From NCBI RefSeq assembly GCF_014863605.1, contig NZ_CP062252.1, positions 2,365,001-2,429,000 on the forward strand: 64,000 nt of DNA, read 5' to 3'. Every line of letters starts with the position of its first letter. The first letter of the stretch is position 1. The DNA is from Pseudomonas allokribbensis. GTDB taxonomy: Bacteria > Pseudomonadota > Gammaproteobacteria > Pseudomonadales > Pseudomonadaceae. The position numbers and the translations under genes were made by a program. Shown here piece after piece: positions 34,600 through 43,416 of the stretch. The notes beneath the pieces were generated by a model that made no database searches, was not told where the DNA came from, and saw only the letters and a program-made list of their open reading frames with translations.

Positions 34600-37500
34600 T
34601 CACTTCCAGGTTCCAATAGAGCTAACGGTGTCGTAGTGGTCGCTAGTTATATAAAGAAGTCCATCGTCTGAATAAAGTAGTCTTGTTCCTGGTTGGTTGC
34701 TACGAGACATTGTATTGTTAAGGCCTACATCAGCTTCATACCAAGTTCGACCAGGGGCTGAAGGGAGTACGTTTGTATCATTATGGAAAACATCACCACC
34801 TAGCTGACCACCAGGAACGCTATTATTTAGTGCTTTTCCCGGTTTCCAACCACTCTGCGCTGCTTGAGTCTTTGTGACATAGTTGCCTGGAAGCTGTCCC
34901 GTCGTTCGTAGGCTTTCAACTACAGGGTTCGCAGCCTCAGTCGTTTTTAGGTCTCGCTTCATTGCCGCGTATTTAGCAGCGTTATGAGCCGAGTTGTCAT
35001 ATGTTTCTGGTCCATCGCATTCTTTACTCGCTAATCCCAACGGATCCACCCACCCCGTAGGGTTAGGCACGTACTGGTAGTTATTCAATCCACCCGCAAG
35101 CTTGATCGGATCCGGAGTCAGAAACCGTCCAGTCCCCGGATTGTAGTAGCGATGGCGGTTGTAGTGTAGGCCTGTCTCCGCATCGAAATACTGACCCTGG
35201 AATCGCAACGGGTTGTCGATTTCACTGACGTCGAGCGCAGCGAGGTTGCCGTAGGCGCGGTACTTCGCGGACCACATGATCTCACCGCTGTAGTCGGTGA
35301 GCTCCTGCGGTGTGCCCAGATGATCGAGCTGGTAATAGAACGGTGTTGCCATGCGCGGGCCTTCGCCGTCGAGCATGGCCAGCGGGCGGAAGCTGCCGGG
35401 TTCGTAGATGTAAGTGCGATAACGATTGTCGCCGCTTTCGGCGATCAGGCGTTCGCCTTGCCACAGGAACTCGATGCTGTGGCCATCGACAGTTTTCTCG
35501 ATGCGGCGACCGAAAGCATCGTACTTGTAGGACGCGGTGCTGCCACCCGGAAGGCTCGCGCCGATCAGTCGATGCTGGCAGTCGTAGCGGTATTCGGTGA
35601 GGAGTTTCTGTCCGGTGCCACGGCGTTCGCGGATCAGGTTGCCATAAGCGTCGTAATCGTAATGGCGGTCGCCCTGCATCATCAGGCGGTTGCCTTTGAC
35701 ATTGGCGAGGTTGGCTGTGCCTTCGTTGTTCTGGCCGAGTAGGTTACCGGCCGGGTCGTGGGCGAAACTTTCCGGTGTCGCGCCACGAACGCTGATCAAG
35801 CGATCGAGCGGGTCGTAGTGGTAGCTGCGGTTGCCCTTGCGGCTGTCGTCGATGCCTGCGAGGTTGCCGTTTGCGTCGTAGTTGTAGCGGCGCTGGAACA
35901 GGTTTTTGTCGCGTTGGCTGACGCTGTGGGCTTGCAAGCGACCCTGTTCGTCATATTGATATTGGCTGAGCAGCAAGCCTTGCTGGCGTTGCTGTTCGCG
36001 ACCACCGCTGAACTGGTGAGACGTCAGGCGCGAACCGTTGAGGTCGATGCCGCTGAGCATACCACCGGGTTGGTGGCGGTAGTCGAGTTTGCTGCCATCG
36101 GGCAAGCGACAGTGCTTGAGCTGGCCGACGCTGTCGTACTCATAACGCAAGGTGCCCCAGCCCTGGTGTTCGGTGACGAGGCGATCTTGCAGGTCGTATT
36201 CGTAGGCGAGCGGCCAGTGTCCGTCGTCGACGTTGACCAAGCGGCCGAGGGCGTCGTAGCTGTAGTGGATTTCTTCGCCGTCGGGAAGTGTCTTCACCAG
36301 CAGTCTGCCAGCGGCGTCTCGTTGGTATTCAGTTACCAACTCGCTACCGTCTTCACCGAATTCGGTTTTTTTCAGCAACTGGCCGTTGAGGTCGTATTCG
36401 TATGCGGTGCGACGACCGTCGAAGCCGGTTTCCTGCTGGATCAGGCCATTCGGGAAGTAGTCGAGTTGGTAATGCTCGCCGCGTTCGTTTTCGATTTCGG
36501 TCAGCAACAGGCGCGAGTTGTCGTAGCGGTAACGCAGCTGGCTGCCGTCAGGATTGATGCGACGGCTGACAAGGTGCAGGTTATCGGCATATTCGTAACG
36601 GGTGACGCGGCCGAGTTCGTCGCGTTCGGCAGTGACATTGCCGTAGGCGTTGTAGGTGAACGCGCGCGTTGCGCCGCCCGGCAAGATAATTTGCGCGAGG
36701 CGATTGGCGGTATCCCACTGATATTGGGTGATGGCACCTGATTCCTCTTGCCGAGTAATCTGCCGGCCCAACGCATCGTAGCGGTATTTGCGTTGACCAC
36801 CGTCGGGCAAGCGCTCCTCAAGCAGTTGACCGAGGTTGTTCCAACCGAGTTGGTGGCGGCTGCCATCCGGGTGACGGATCTCCAGCAGACGTCCTTGGCC
36901 GTCGTAACTGTAGAACGTCGAATTTCCGTCCGGGTCGATTTGTTGGGTGACGTCACCCTGTCTGTTGCGTTGATACTTCCAGCTGGCTTTGCCGCGATGA
37001 ACCTCGCTGACGAAACCGTTGCTGTATTCGTAGGTGATGGCCTCATCTTCAGGAGGGATGACGGCGATCATCAATCCATTGTCGTCGTACCGGTATTCGG
37101 TCACGGCGCCAAGAGGATCCGTTTCCGCAACTAATTGGCCTTTGTCGTTATAGGCCTTGAGGTGCTCGGCACCATCCGGATCGATCTTGCTGATCAGTCG
37201 CGCCTGGTCGTCGTGGGTGTAAACCTCTTCGCTGCCATCGGCGTTGGTAACGGTCACGCTGCCTTTGTCATCCCAGGCGTAGCGCGCGTCCATCTGCGAG
37301 AAGTTTGCCCAGTGGTGGATGCATCGAGCCAGTTTGCCTTCGTTCTCCCACTCCCAGAAGAAGCTCGCGCCGCCGGCCAGCTGCCGTTCCAGAATCACGT
37401 GTTGATCGTTGTAGCGATAACGCTCGGCTTCCCCGGCAGCGTTCTTTGCTTCGATCAACCGGTGTTGCGCGTCATAGGTGTAGGTGACCAGCGTCTGGAC

Positions 37501-39270
37501 TGTGTTCCAGGCATCCTCAAGATTGTCCGCAGGAAGAAACTGCTGATAGTCCACCGCCACAATGTGTTTGCGGTCGTAGCGTAAAAGCAGGGCACGACCT
37601 GCGCCGTTGTCGAGGCGTTTGATGCGCCCGTGGATGTCCCGTGTGACGTGCAGGCGATTGCCATAGCTGTCGCTGATGGCGATCAGGGTTGCGCCTTTGC
37701 TGTTGAAGCGGAAGTGGTAGAACGATGGGCGTTTGCCTGCTTGGGCTAGTACTAGCTCGGACGGGTCATCGCCGAGGAAAATGGCTGCACGCGAGAGGCT
37801 GTTGGTGATCGCCGGGCGTTGCTCGCTTGGAAGCGGGAACGGTGTGGAGCGGTTTTCGTGGTCGGTCCAGATGACTTCATCGCCCACGATTTCGATGCGG
37901 TGGGCAAGGGCGTGACTCCAGCCGTATCCCAAGCCACAGTCGATTTCCACGGCGCTGGTTCTGTACAGGCGTGTCCATTCAAACGGCAGCAAGCCGTCAA
38001 GTTGGCCATCTGTCAGTGTCAGCAGCTCTTCGCCGGTGACCATCGAAACCGGGCATCCGTTGGTGCAGGTTTCCGAGGCCGGTTCGGCACTCTTTTCCGC
38101 AGGCGACTTTGCCTGTTTGGAAGCGTCGTCACCGACTTTGCCTTTACCCAGTTTTGCGTTCTTTTTCCCGTCGAAGCGCAGCTGAGAGACGCCGTTCCTC
38201 ACCTTGGCTGTCACCCCACGCGCCGCAACAGCGGTGTACTTCGCGACATACTCCATAAAGCCATTGATGATCTTGAACAGCGACTTCACGAAGCTGGTGA
38301 CAGCGTTGATGACAAGCTCACCGTATTTCTTCAATCGGGCGGCGAGGTAGATAACACCTGTGCCTTCAGCCGCAATGGTCAGTACCACGCCAATCACAAT
38401 GTCGATGGCGATACCGACGACAATTGCCGTGGTCATCTTCGCAACGTCGCCGGCCATCTTCATTGGCGGCAAGCCTGCCAACCAGATCACGGCACTGCGT
38501 ACAAGCAAGAACAAAGCGGCCTCGTCGCTGGCGAGCAACATGGCTTTTTTCATGATGTCCGGCGAGCTTTCGGCGACTTTGATCAGGTCCTGGACGCCGG
38601 CACCGAGATCTTTTGCAAACTTTTTGGGGTCTTGCAGAATGTCGAGCACCAGACTGATGCCATCCCACACGCCTTTGATGGCTTCCCAGCCACCTTCAAG
38701 AATGCCGTTGCCGATCGCCATCGCAGTGCCTGAAGCCGACAGGTTCGACCACTGTGGTTTGAACCCGGCCCACTCCTTGCGCAGGAAACCTTCGAGGTCT
38801 GCTGTTACGCCGCTATAGGAGTTAAACAGAGCGTCGATCTGCGCAGGCGTCACTTCGTTGTGAACACGGATTTTGTAGAATTTGCCGGGGATTCCGCCGG
38901 TCCAGCTTGCTTTGCCTTGTTGATCGAGTTTGACCTTGCTGACTGCTCCACCTTCCACAGCGACGATCTCGACCTCGATATCGCCGATGGGAATGTCATA
39001 AACCGATTCGAACTTGCTCTCGATCAGCAGCGGTCCCTTCAACGGGCACTGAGCCACGTTCGAAGTGAAGTCGCCGTCGGTCATGCTCACCGATTTGCTG
39101 GTGTCACCAACCTTGATCACTCGTTCCATGCCCAGCAGGGAAGGGAGGTCAGCCGCACGGCTGGCTTTGTCGGCGACGTTGGCGTACCAGGTCTTGGTCT
39201 GTTCCTGATACAGCTTCAGACTGTCCTTGAAGGTGTTCAGTTGGTTGTCAACAAAGGCAACGCGATCCAT
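34600..39270 (-). CDS. type VI secretion Rhs protein with barnase-like RNase C-terminal toxin
   Basis: A 1556-residue Rhs effector. Residues 1-200 are a non-PAAR N-terminal region. Two hydrophobic stretches follow near 255-320 (ALFLLVRSAVIWLAG; TAIVVGIAIDIVIGVVLTIA). A DUF6531 part (CTNGCPVSMVTGEELLT) starts near 405, then YD repeats, and the Rhs core ends in RYYNPGTGRFLTPDP and WVDPLGLA at about 1414. The last 142 residues are a barnase homologue: LPGNYVTK, GGDVFHN, PGRTWYEAD, TRLLYSDDGLLY, SDHYDT. Lys27, Arg59, Glu73, Arg83, Arg87 and His102 of barnase correspond to about 1467, 1508, 1512, 1523, 1530 and 1545. The start overlaps the DUF4123 stop (TGATG). Confidence 0.95.
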   Translation of the reverse strand: MDRVAFVDNQLNTFKDSLKLYQEQTKTWYANVADKASRAADLPSLLGMERVIKVGDTSKSVSMTDGDFTSNVAQCPLKGPLLIESKFESVYDIPIGDIEVEIVAVEGGAVSKVKLDQQGKASWTGGIPGKFYKIRVHNEVTPAQIDALFNSYSGVTADLEGFLRKEWAGFKPQWSNLSASGTAMAIGNGILEGGWEAIKGVWDGISLVLDILQDPKKFAKDLGAGVQDLIKVAESSPDIMKKAMLLASDEAALFLLVRSAVIWLAGLPPMKMAGDVAKMTTAIVVGIAIDIVIGVVLTIAAEGTGVIYLAARLKKYGELVINAVTSFVKSLFKIINGFMEYVAKYTAVAARGVTAKVRNGVSQLRFDGKKNAKLGKGKVGDDASKQAKSPAEKSAEPASETCTNGCPVSMVTGEELLTLTDGQLDGLLPFEWTRLYRTSAVEIDCGLGYGWSHALAHRIEIVGDEVIWTDHENRSTPFPLPSEQRPAITNSLSRAAIFLGDDPSELVLAQAGKRPSFYHFRFNSKGATLIAISDSYGNRLHVTRDIHGRIKRLDNGAGRALLLRYDRKHIVAVDYQQFLPADNLEDAWNTVQTLVTYTYDAQHRLIEAKNAAGEAERYRYNDQHVILERQLAGGASFFWEWENEGKLARCIHHWANFSQMDARYAWDDKGSVTVTNADGSEEVYTHDDQARLISKIDPDGAEHLKAYNDKGQLVAETDPLGAVTEYRYDDNGLMIAVIPPEDEAITYEYSNGFVSEVHRGKASWKYQRNRQGDVTQQIDPDGNSTFYSYDGQGRLLEIRHPDGSRHQLGWNNLGQLLEERLPDGGQRKYRYDALGRQITRQEESGAITQYQWDTANRLAQIILPGGATRAFTYNAYGNVTAERDELGRVTRYEYADNLHLVSRRINPDGSQLRYRYDNSRLLLTEIENERGEHYQLDYFPNGLIQQETGFDGRRTAYEYDLNGQLLKKTEFGEDGSELVTEYQRDAAGRLLVKTLPDGEEIHYSYDALGRLVNVDDGHWPLAYEYDLQDRLVTEHQGWGTLRYEYDSVGQLKHCRLPDGSKLDYRHQPGGMLSGIDLNGSRLTSHQFSGGREQQRQQGLLLSQYQYDEQGRLQAHSVSQRDKNLFQRRYNYDANGNLAGIDDSRKGNRSYHYDPLDRLISVRGATPESFAHDPAGNLLGQNNEGTANLANVKGNRLMMQGDRHYDYDAYGNLIRERRGTGQKLLTEYRYDCQHRLIGASLPGGSTASYKYDAFGRRIEKTVDGHSIEFLWQGERLIAESGDNRYRTYIYEPGSFRPLAMLDGEGPRMATPFYYQLDHLGTPQELTDYSGEIMWSAKYRAYGNLAALDVSEIDNPLRFQGQYFDAETGLHYNRHRYYNPGTGRFLTPDPIKLAGGLNNYQYVPNPTGWVDPLGLASKECDGPETYDNSAHNAAKYAAMKRDLKTTEAANPVVESLRTTGQLPGNYVTKTQAAQSGWKPGKALNNSVPGGQLGGDVFHNDTNVLPSAPGRTWYEADVGLNNTMSRSNQPGTRLLYSDDGLLYITSDHYDTVSSIGTWK

Positions 39271-40007
39271 CAGCCTTGCTCCAGAATCAGGTGGTTTATC
39301 AGTGCTTCTTTAAGGTTGTTTGGAGCATCCGGGCGACGCACGAAACGGGTGATTTTCAGTTTCAGGTTATTCTCGGGCCACGCGCTGTAGAGGTCCGGGC
39401 GCGCTTCTTCGAGCCATTGCATCAAGTTGCCGACCAGCGTCGTGTGATCCTCTTTCGCCAACTGATCCAACAGCTTCTTCGGCACCTCCCACCACGGCCA
39501 ATCCCTCGCCTTCGGCACCACCCTCGGCCCGACTTCCAGGCTGCGGCCATTGATCAGATACCGCTCAAACACCGGCAGCACCTCCCCAGCGCTCTCACCC
39601 AGCCCTTCAAGAATCGGATAGATATGCCGCCCATCCCAGAAGCGGAAAAACACCTCGGTCCCGTCCGGCATCTTCACCTGGGTCAGGCTGCGCAGGTGTT
39701 CGAAGACTTCGTTGGGTTCCGAGCGGGAAACCGCCAGCCAGCCCCAGTCGAGGGCGTCGGTTTCGGTGATCCAGGGCAGGAAGGCCGAGTTGGCCTTGAG
39801 TTCGGCGACGTAAGGCATCACCGGTTGCCAGGTGGAGTAGGGCGTTCCGCCCCAGACGGGAATGGCCTGGACGGACGGTTCGCTCTGATACAAGGCCTTG
39901 AGCGCTTCGGCATCGCTGGCGGCGCTGACGATCAGGTACAGGCGTTCGTTCGCCTTGAGCGGGTGCGCGGAGAGCCAGGCCTGGGGAGTGATTTTTTCAG
40001 ATGCCAC
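39270..40007 (-). CDS. DUF4123 type VI effector chaperone/adaptor (Tap/Tec type), GTG start
   Basis: A 245-residue DUF4123 protein: LYLIVSAASDAEALKALYQS, VPYVAELKANSAFLPWITE-like segment (MPYVAELKANSAFLPW), WGWLAVSRS, and FFRFWDGRHIYPILE. The family loads specific effectors onto a cognate VgrG and is encoded just before them. Here the effector is the Rhs protein, whose start overlaps this stop. GTG at 40007 has AAGGACGG upstream and is the chosen start. Confidence 0.9.
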   Translation of the reverse strand: MASEKITPQAWLSAHPLKANERLYLIVSAASDAEALKALYQSEPSVQAIPVWGGTPYSTWQPVMPYVAELKANSAFLPWITETDALDWGWLAVSRSEPNEVFEHLRSLTQVKMPDGTEVFFRFWDGRHIYPILEGLGESAGEVLPVFERYLINGRSLEVGPRVVPKARDWPWWEVPKKLLDQLAKEDHTTLVGNLMQWLEEARPDLYSAWPENNLKLKITRFVRRPDAPNNLKEALINHLILEQG

Positions 40008-40031
40008 AACAACCGTCCTTGATGGGTGAGT

Positions 40032-40424
40032 CTAAAAACTCATGTCCGCTTCAATGTTTTCTTCGTAACCCGAAAGTTTGCGCAGAACGCTTTCGCTTCC
40101 CGAGTATTTTTCTTTCAACTGCTTGAGCTGCTGATCTGTTCCCTTGCAGTACGTGTTTGCATTGCTGACGAACCGATTGATGTTGTCAGGGTCGGCCGGG
40201 TCGTACTCGGGAATATCACCGCGAAGCGAGTCACAGTTGTTTCTCTTGATTACGTAGCTGGAGACGTCGTCGGGTACAGCGCTGCGACGCTCGGCTGCGG
40301 AGGCGGTCTGCGGTTGAGTCAGCAAGACACCTGATAAACAGCATGACAAAACGCGCAGATTGACTCGGCCTCTGAGCGCTATGAGATTTGTTCGCGTATG
40401 GCGCCCGCAAGTCAGATCGCGCAT
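40032..40424 (-). CDS. small exported protein between vgrG and DUF4123
   Basis: A 130-residue protein with a long basic leader and a signal sequence (VLSCCLSGVLLTQPQTASAA). The mature part of about 85 residues has two cysteines (NNCDSL, NTYCKG) that could form a disulphide. Its start overlaps the vgrG stop by 13 bp, so it is translated with the type VI cassette. I do not recognise the family. A periplasmic factor that protects from, or folds, a part of the effector is a guess from context. Confidence 0.7.
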   Translation of the reverse strand: MRDLTCGRHTRTNLIALRGRVNLRVLSCCLSGVLLTQPQTASAAERRSAVPDDVSSYVIKRNNCDSLRGDIPEYDPADPDNINRFVSNANTYCKGTDQQLKQLKEKYSGSESVLRKLSGYEENIEADMSF

Positions 40425-42454
40425 GCCCCTGCCTTACACTTCTCACACTCTTCACAAAACGGCGCATTACGCTTGAGGGTATTGATCTGCGCCGGCGTCA
40501 GCACGGCACCCGCCTTATCGGCATCGGCCTGTTTCAGTACGCCCGGCATCAACGGCGCCGCACCGGTGCCGCTCCCCGGCCCACCGCCGGAGTTGATGTT
40601 GATCGCCGGCCCACTCATGGTCACGCCGCCGCCGTCGATCTTGATGAAGCTGCCACCCCCGACCAACGTCAGTTCAGCCCCAGCCTCCAGCACGACCTTC
40701 ATGCCGCTGCTCAGGTGAATTTCCTGCCCGGCGTCGATGAACTGTCCGGTGCCGATCTTGATGTGCTGGTTCACGCCCACGGTCAGGTGGTCGTTGGCCC
40801 GTGCTTCGACTTTGCGGTCTGCGTAAACCGTGTGGTGTTCTTCAGCCTTGAACTCGCTGTAGCTGTTCTTTTCCACGACGTCGTGGCGTTCGTTGCCGAC
40901 GCGGATTTTCTGGTCGTGTTCGATGTTTTCGTCCCAGTCGCGCTGGGCGTGGAGGAAGATCTGTTCCTGGCCTTTCTTGTCTTCGATGCGCAGTTCGTTG
41001 AAGCCACCGCCGCCCATGGAACTCAGGGTCTTGAAAGTGGTGCGCGTCTTGTTCGCCGGCAGGGCGTACGGGACGGTGTTTTCCTTGTGGTACAGGCAGC
41101 CACTGATCAGCGGCTGGTCGGGGTCACCTTCGAGGAAGGTGACCAGCACTTCCATGCCGATGCGTGGAATGGCGATGCCGCCGTACTGGGCGCCGGCCCA
41201 GGCGGAAGACACGCGCAGCCAGCAACTGGTCTTGTCGTCGGCCTGACCTTCGCGGTCCCAGTGGAACTGGACTTTGACGCGGCCGTATTCGTCGCAGTGG
41301 ATTTCCTGGCCTTTAGGCCCGGTGACCACGGCGCTCTGGCTGCCGAGGATGCGCGGTTTCGGGTGGCGCAGGGGCGGGCGGTTCGGCACGTCCCACGGGG
41401 TGGCCTGGAAGCGGTTGCGGTAGCCCTGATGGAAATCGTCTTTCAGCGCGGTGGTGTCGCTGGTCACCGACTCTTCCAGCACTTGCGGCTGCTTGCCTTC
41501 GTGATGGACTTCGGTGAGCAGCCACAGGTCATTCCACTTGGCTTTCGGGTGTTCTTTCAGCGCGAGGAAATGGCCGCTGACCAGCAGCGGCTGGTCGCTC
41601 TTGCCTTCGGCGAGCTGGAAGTCGCTGCGATGGCGTTCGAGGGCGCGTTTGGCCAGGTGTTTGCCGCGCTCTCGGTCGACGAAATGGCCGGGGTAGTCGT
41701 AATCCTCGAGGTCGGGCAGGGCGTCGCCACGGTTTTCGCTTTCGAGGGTGATGCGCGGTTTTTCGAAGTCGTAATCGCGGCGGGTGGTGCGGCTTGTACG
41801 GGTTTCCAGGCGCAGGTCGAAGCGCTTGATCACCGGGTCGCTGGCGACCATGCCGGAGTCCTGCTGATAGGCCACCGGCGCCAGTTTGTGGAACACCGTC
41901 TGGTCGTCGCCGAACACCAGTTTGTGCGCCGTGGCGCTGTGCTGGAAGTGGTAGTGAATGCCTTCTTCTTCGCACAGGCGCTGGATGAAATGCAGGTCCG
42001 ATTCGTCGTACTGCACGCAGTAGATGCGCTCGGGGTAGATCGAACCGGTCTGGAACTCATAGGCGTTGCCCTGGATGCCATGTTCTTCGAGGACCTTGCC
42101 GATGATTTTCGGCACGCTGAGGTTCTGGAAGATCCGCTGGTTGATCCGGTGCGCGAGGTACGCCAGTTGCGGGCGCAGGGTCACGGAGTAGCGCGTCAGG
42201 CGCTTGCCGGAATCGCCTTGCGCGGCGCGGTAGATCAGGCCGTGGATGCCGCTGCCGTCGGGCGACAGCTGCAAAAAGGCCGGCTTGTGCAGCAGGGTTT
42301 CGAGGTCCAGCGACGGCTGCTCACTGACCAGATCCACCTCGAACACAAAAGGTTGGCTGATGGCTTCCCGACCGGTGAGGGTAAACACCTGAAAGTCGTT
42401 GGAAAGACCTTCGACGGTCAGGGCAAAGTGAGTTTCATTGGCCGGCGCGAACAT
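40412..42454 (-). CDS. vgrG: type VI secretion spike protein VgrG
   Basis: A 680-residue VgrG: gp27-like N-terminal part (HFALTVEGLSNDFQVFTLTG, YPERIYCVQYDESDLHFIQR, EEEGIHYHF), then the gp5 OB-fold (GRVKVQFHWDREGQ, CWLRVSSAWAGAQYGG, IPRIGMEVLVTFLEGDPDQP) and a beta-helix with DUF2345-like repeats. The tail ends CEECEKCKAGACAI, a C-x2-C-x2-C-x4-C cluster, instead of a large effector domain. The ATG at 42454 with AAGGG is preferred to 42538. It forms the puncturing tip and probably carries the DUF4123-loaded Rhs protein. Confidence 0.95.
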   Translation of the reverse strand: MFAPANETHFALTVEGLSNDFQVFTLTGREAISQPFVFEVDLVSEQPSLDLETLLHKPAFLQLSPDGSGIHGLIYRAAQGDSGKRLTRYSVTLRPQLAYLAHRINQRIFQNLSVPKIIGKVLEEHGIQGNAYEFQTGSIYPERIYCVQYDESDLHFIQRLCEEEGIHYHFQHSATAHKLVFGDDQTVFHKLAPVAYQQDSGMVASDPVIKRFDLRLETRTSRTTRRDYDFEKPRITLESENRGDALPDLEDYDYPGHFVDRERGKHLAKRALERHRSDFQLAEGKSDQPLLVSGHFLALKEHPKAKWNDLWLLTEVHHEGKQPQVLEESVTSDTTALKDDFHQGYRNRFQATPWDVPNRPPLRHPKPRILGSQSAVVTGPKGQEIHCDEYGRVKVQFHWDREGQADDKTSCWLRVSSAWAGAQYGGIAIPRIGMEVLVTFLEGDPDQPLISGCLYHKENTVPYALPANKTRTTFKTLSSMGGGGFNELRIEDKKGQEQIFLHAQRDWDENIEHDQKIRVGNERHDVVEKNSYSEFKAEEHHTVYADRKVEARANDHLTVGVNQHIKIGTGQFIDAGQEIHLSSGMKVVLEAGAELTLVGGGSFIKIDGGGVTMSGPAININSGGGPGSGTGAAPLMPGVLKQADADKAGAVLTPAQINTLKRNAPFCEECEKCKAGACAI

Positions 42455-42580
42455 CCCTTGTTCCTCGTGCTGTACAGCGGCGTTCGTCGACCGCTGGACG
42501 ATCAACGCACGCGAAATTCTGGAGGGCGTAAACAACATCGACCAGCAGAGCTGGCCGATGCTTGAAACGATCAGCCGTAA

Positions 42581-43096
42581 TTAAACGACTGGAGCACGCC
42601 AGTCATCGGAACCCGAAGTACCGGATACTTCGTGGGTCCAGGTGATTTTGCGGTAGGTGAACTGCACTTCTTCCAGGTGGGTGAAGTGCGCGTTGCCTGG
42701 ATCCTGGCAGTTGTGCATTTTGTTGTTGATGGCGACGATGATCGCGTCTTCCAGTTTGGTGGTGTAGTAGTGCTCTTGGGTGCCTTGCGCCGAAGTGCGG
42801 TACCACTGGATAACGATTTCGCTCATGCGCTCGCCGGAGGTCAGAGCAGCTTGCAGCAGAGGCGAAGCCTTGTCGTAGACCTTGGTGATCACGACTGGCT
42901 TGTGAACGCGCTGACCGGTTGGCTGACCGGATTGCGGGTCACGCGGGATGATCACGTCGTGGGTGAAAGCCTGAACCATAACCTGGTCTTCGTGGCCTTC
43001 CTGGTAGGTGTTGCCAACGGAGTCGGCGGTGAAGGCGCCGGCAGTGATCAGGCCTTGTTTTTCGCCGGTAACCGACATGTACGCTGGTGTTGCCAT
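42581..43096 (-). CDS. hcp: type VI secretion tube protein Hcp
   Basis: A 171-residue Hcp: MATPAYMSVTGEKQGLITAG, SVGNTYQEGHEDQVMVQAF, DPQSGQPTGQRVHKPVVITK, and VQFTYRKITWTHEVSGTSGSDDW, all standard for the Hcp1/HSI-type family. AAGGAGAG precedes the ATG. It heads the orphan hcp-vgrG-effector cassette; no tss core genes are in the window, so the apparatus must come from elsewhere in the genome. A sigma-54-like promoter lies about 75 bp upstream. Confidence 0.96.
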   Translation of the reverse strand: MATPAYMSVTGEKQGLITAGAFTADSVGNTYQEGHEDQVMVQAFTHDVIIPRDPQSGQPTGQRVHKPVVITKVYDKASPLLQAALTSGERMSEIVIQWYRTSAQGTQEHYYTTKLEDAIIVAINNKMHNCQDPGNAHFTHLEEVQFTYRKITWTHEVSGTSGSDDWRAPVV

Positions 43097-43166
43097 GGGA
43101 TGCTCTCCTTGCGGATAAAGTTAGGGTGCCCGGGAGGCGAAATCGCCCGGTGGGTGCCTGACTGTT

Positions 43167-43182
43167 ATCAAGGAGCGTGCCA
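43167..43182 (-). promoter_or_regulatory. sigma-54-like promoter of hcp
   Basis: On the minus strand TGGCACG-CTCC-TTGAT matches the -24/-12 consensus TGGCACG-N4-TTGCW at all positions except the C of the -12 GC. Transcription would start near 43157, about 60 bases before the hcp ATG. hcp operons in several bacteria are known to depend on sigma-54. Confidence 0.5.
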
Positions 43183-43264
43183 ACATTTTCGAAGCCTCGT
43201 AAAACCGGGGGGATGGCGCAGGCAGTCATTGATTTTCGTGAAAAACGGCAGCGTTTCAGGCGAA

Positions 43265-43310
43265 AAGTGCGCAAGAAGTTGCGCAGTACTGCGCAACTTC
43301 TTGCGCACTT
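43265..43310. promoter_or_regulatory. perfect 46-bp palindrome: two copies of TGCGCAA-N4-TTGCGCA
   Basis: The two 23-bp arms are exact complements. Each contains one 18-bp unit (43268-43285 and 43290-43307), centres 22 bp apart, that is two helical turns. It lies about 100-140 bp upstream of the sigma-54-like hcp promoter, the usual place for an enhancer-binding protein site. Confidence 0.7.
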
Positions 43311-43370
43311 GGCTGGAGGCCAGGAGCGGCGTGGCTTGCAGCGGTTTTGAGGGGTGTTTTATTACGTACA

Positions 43371-43392
43371 ACTGCGCAACTTCTTGCGCAGT
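43371..43392. promoter_or_regulatory. third copy of the TGCGCAA-N4-TTGCGCA palindrome
   Basis: ACTGCGCAA-CTTC-TTGCGCAGT, 9-bp perfect arms, with the same core and spacer as the copies at 43268 and 43290. Its centre is 83 bp (about eight turns) from copy 2. It also lies 25 bp past the 3' end of hglS, but no T-run follows on that strand. Confidence 0.7.
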
Positions 43393-43416
43393 ATGGCCAA
43401 ACGCCGCTTCGTCGCC

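Noticed and set aside
34600..39270. PAAR domain at the N-terminus of the Rhs protein
   Set aside because: No PAAR-type sequence is visible in the first 200 residues; the protein begins with a helical region followed by hydrophobic segments.
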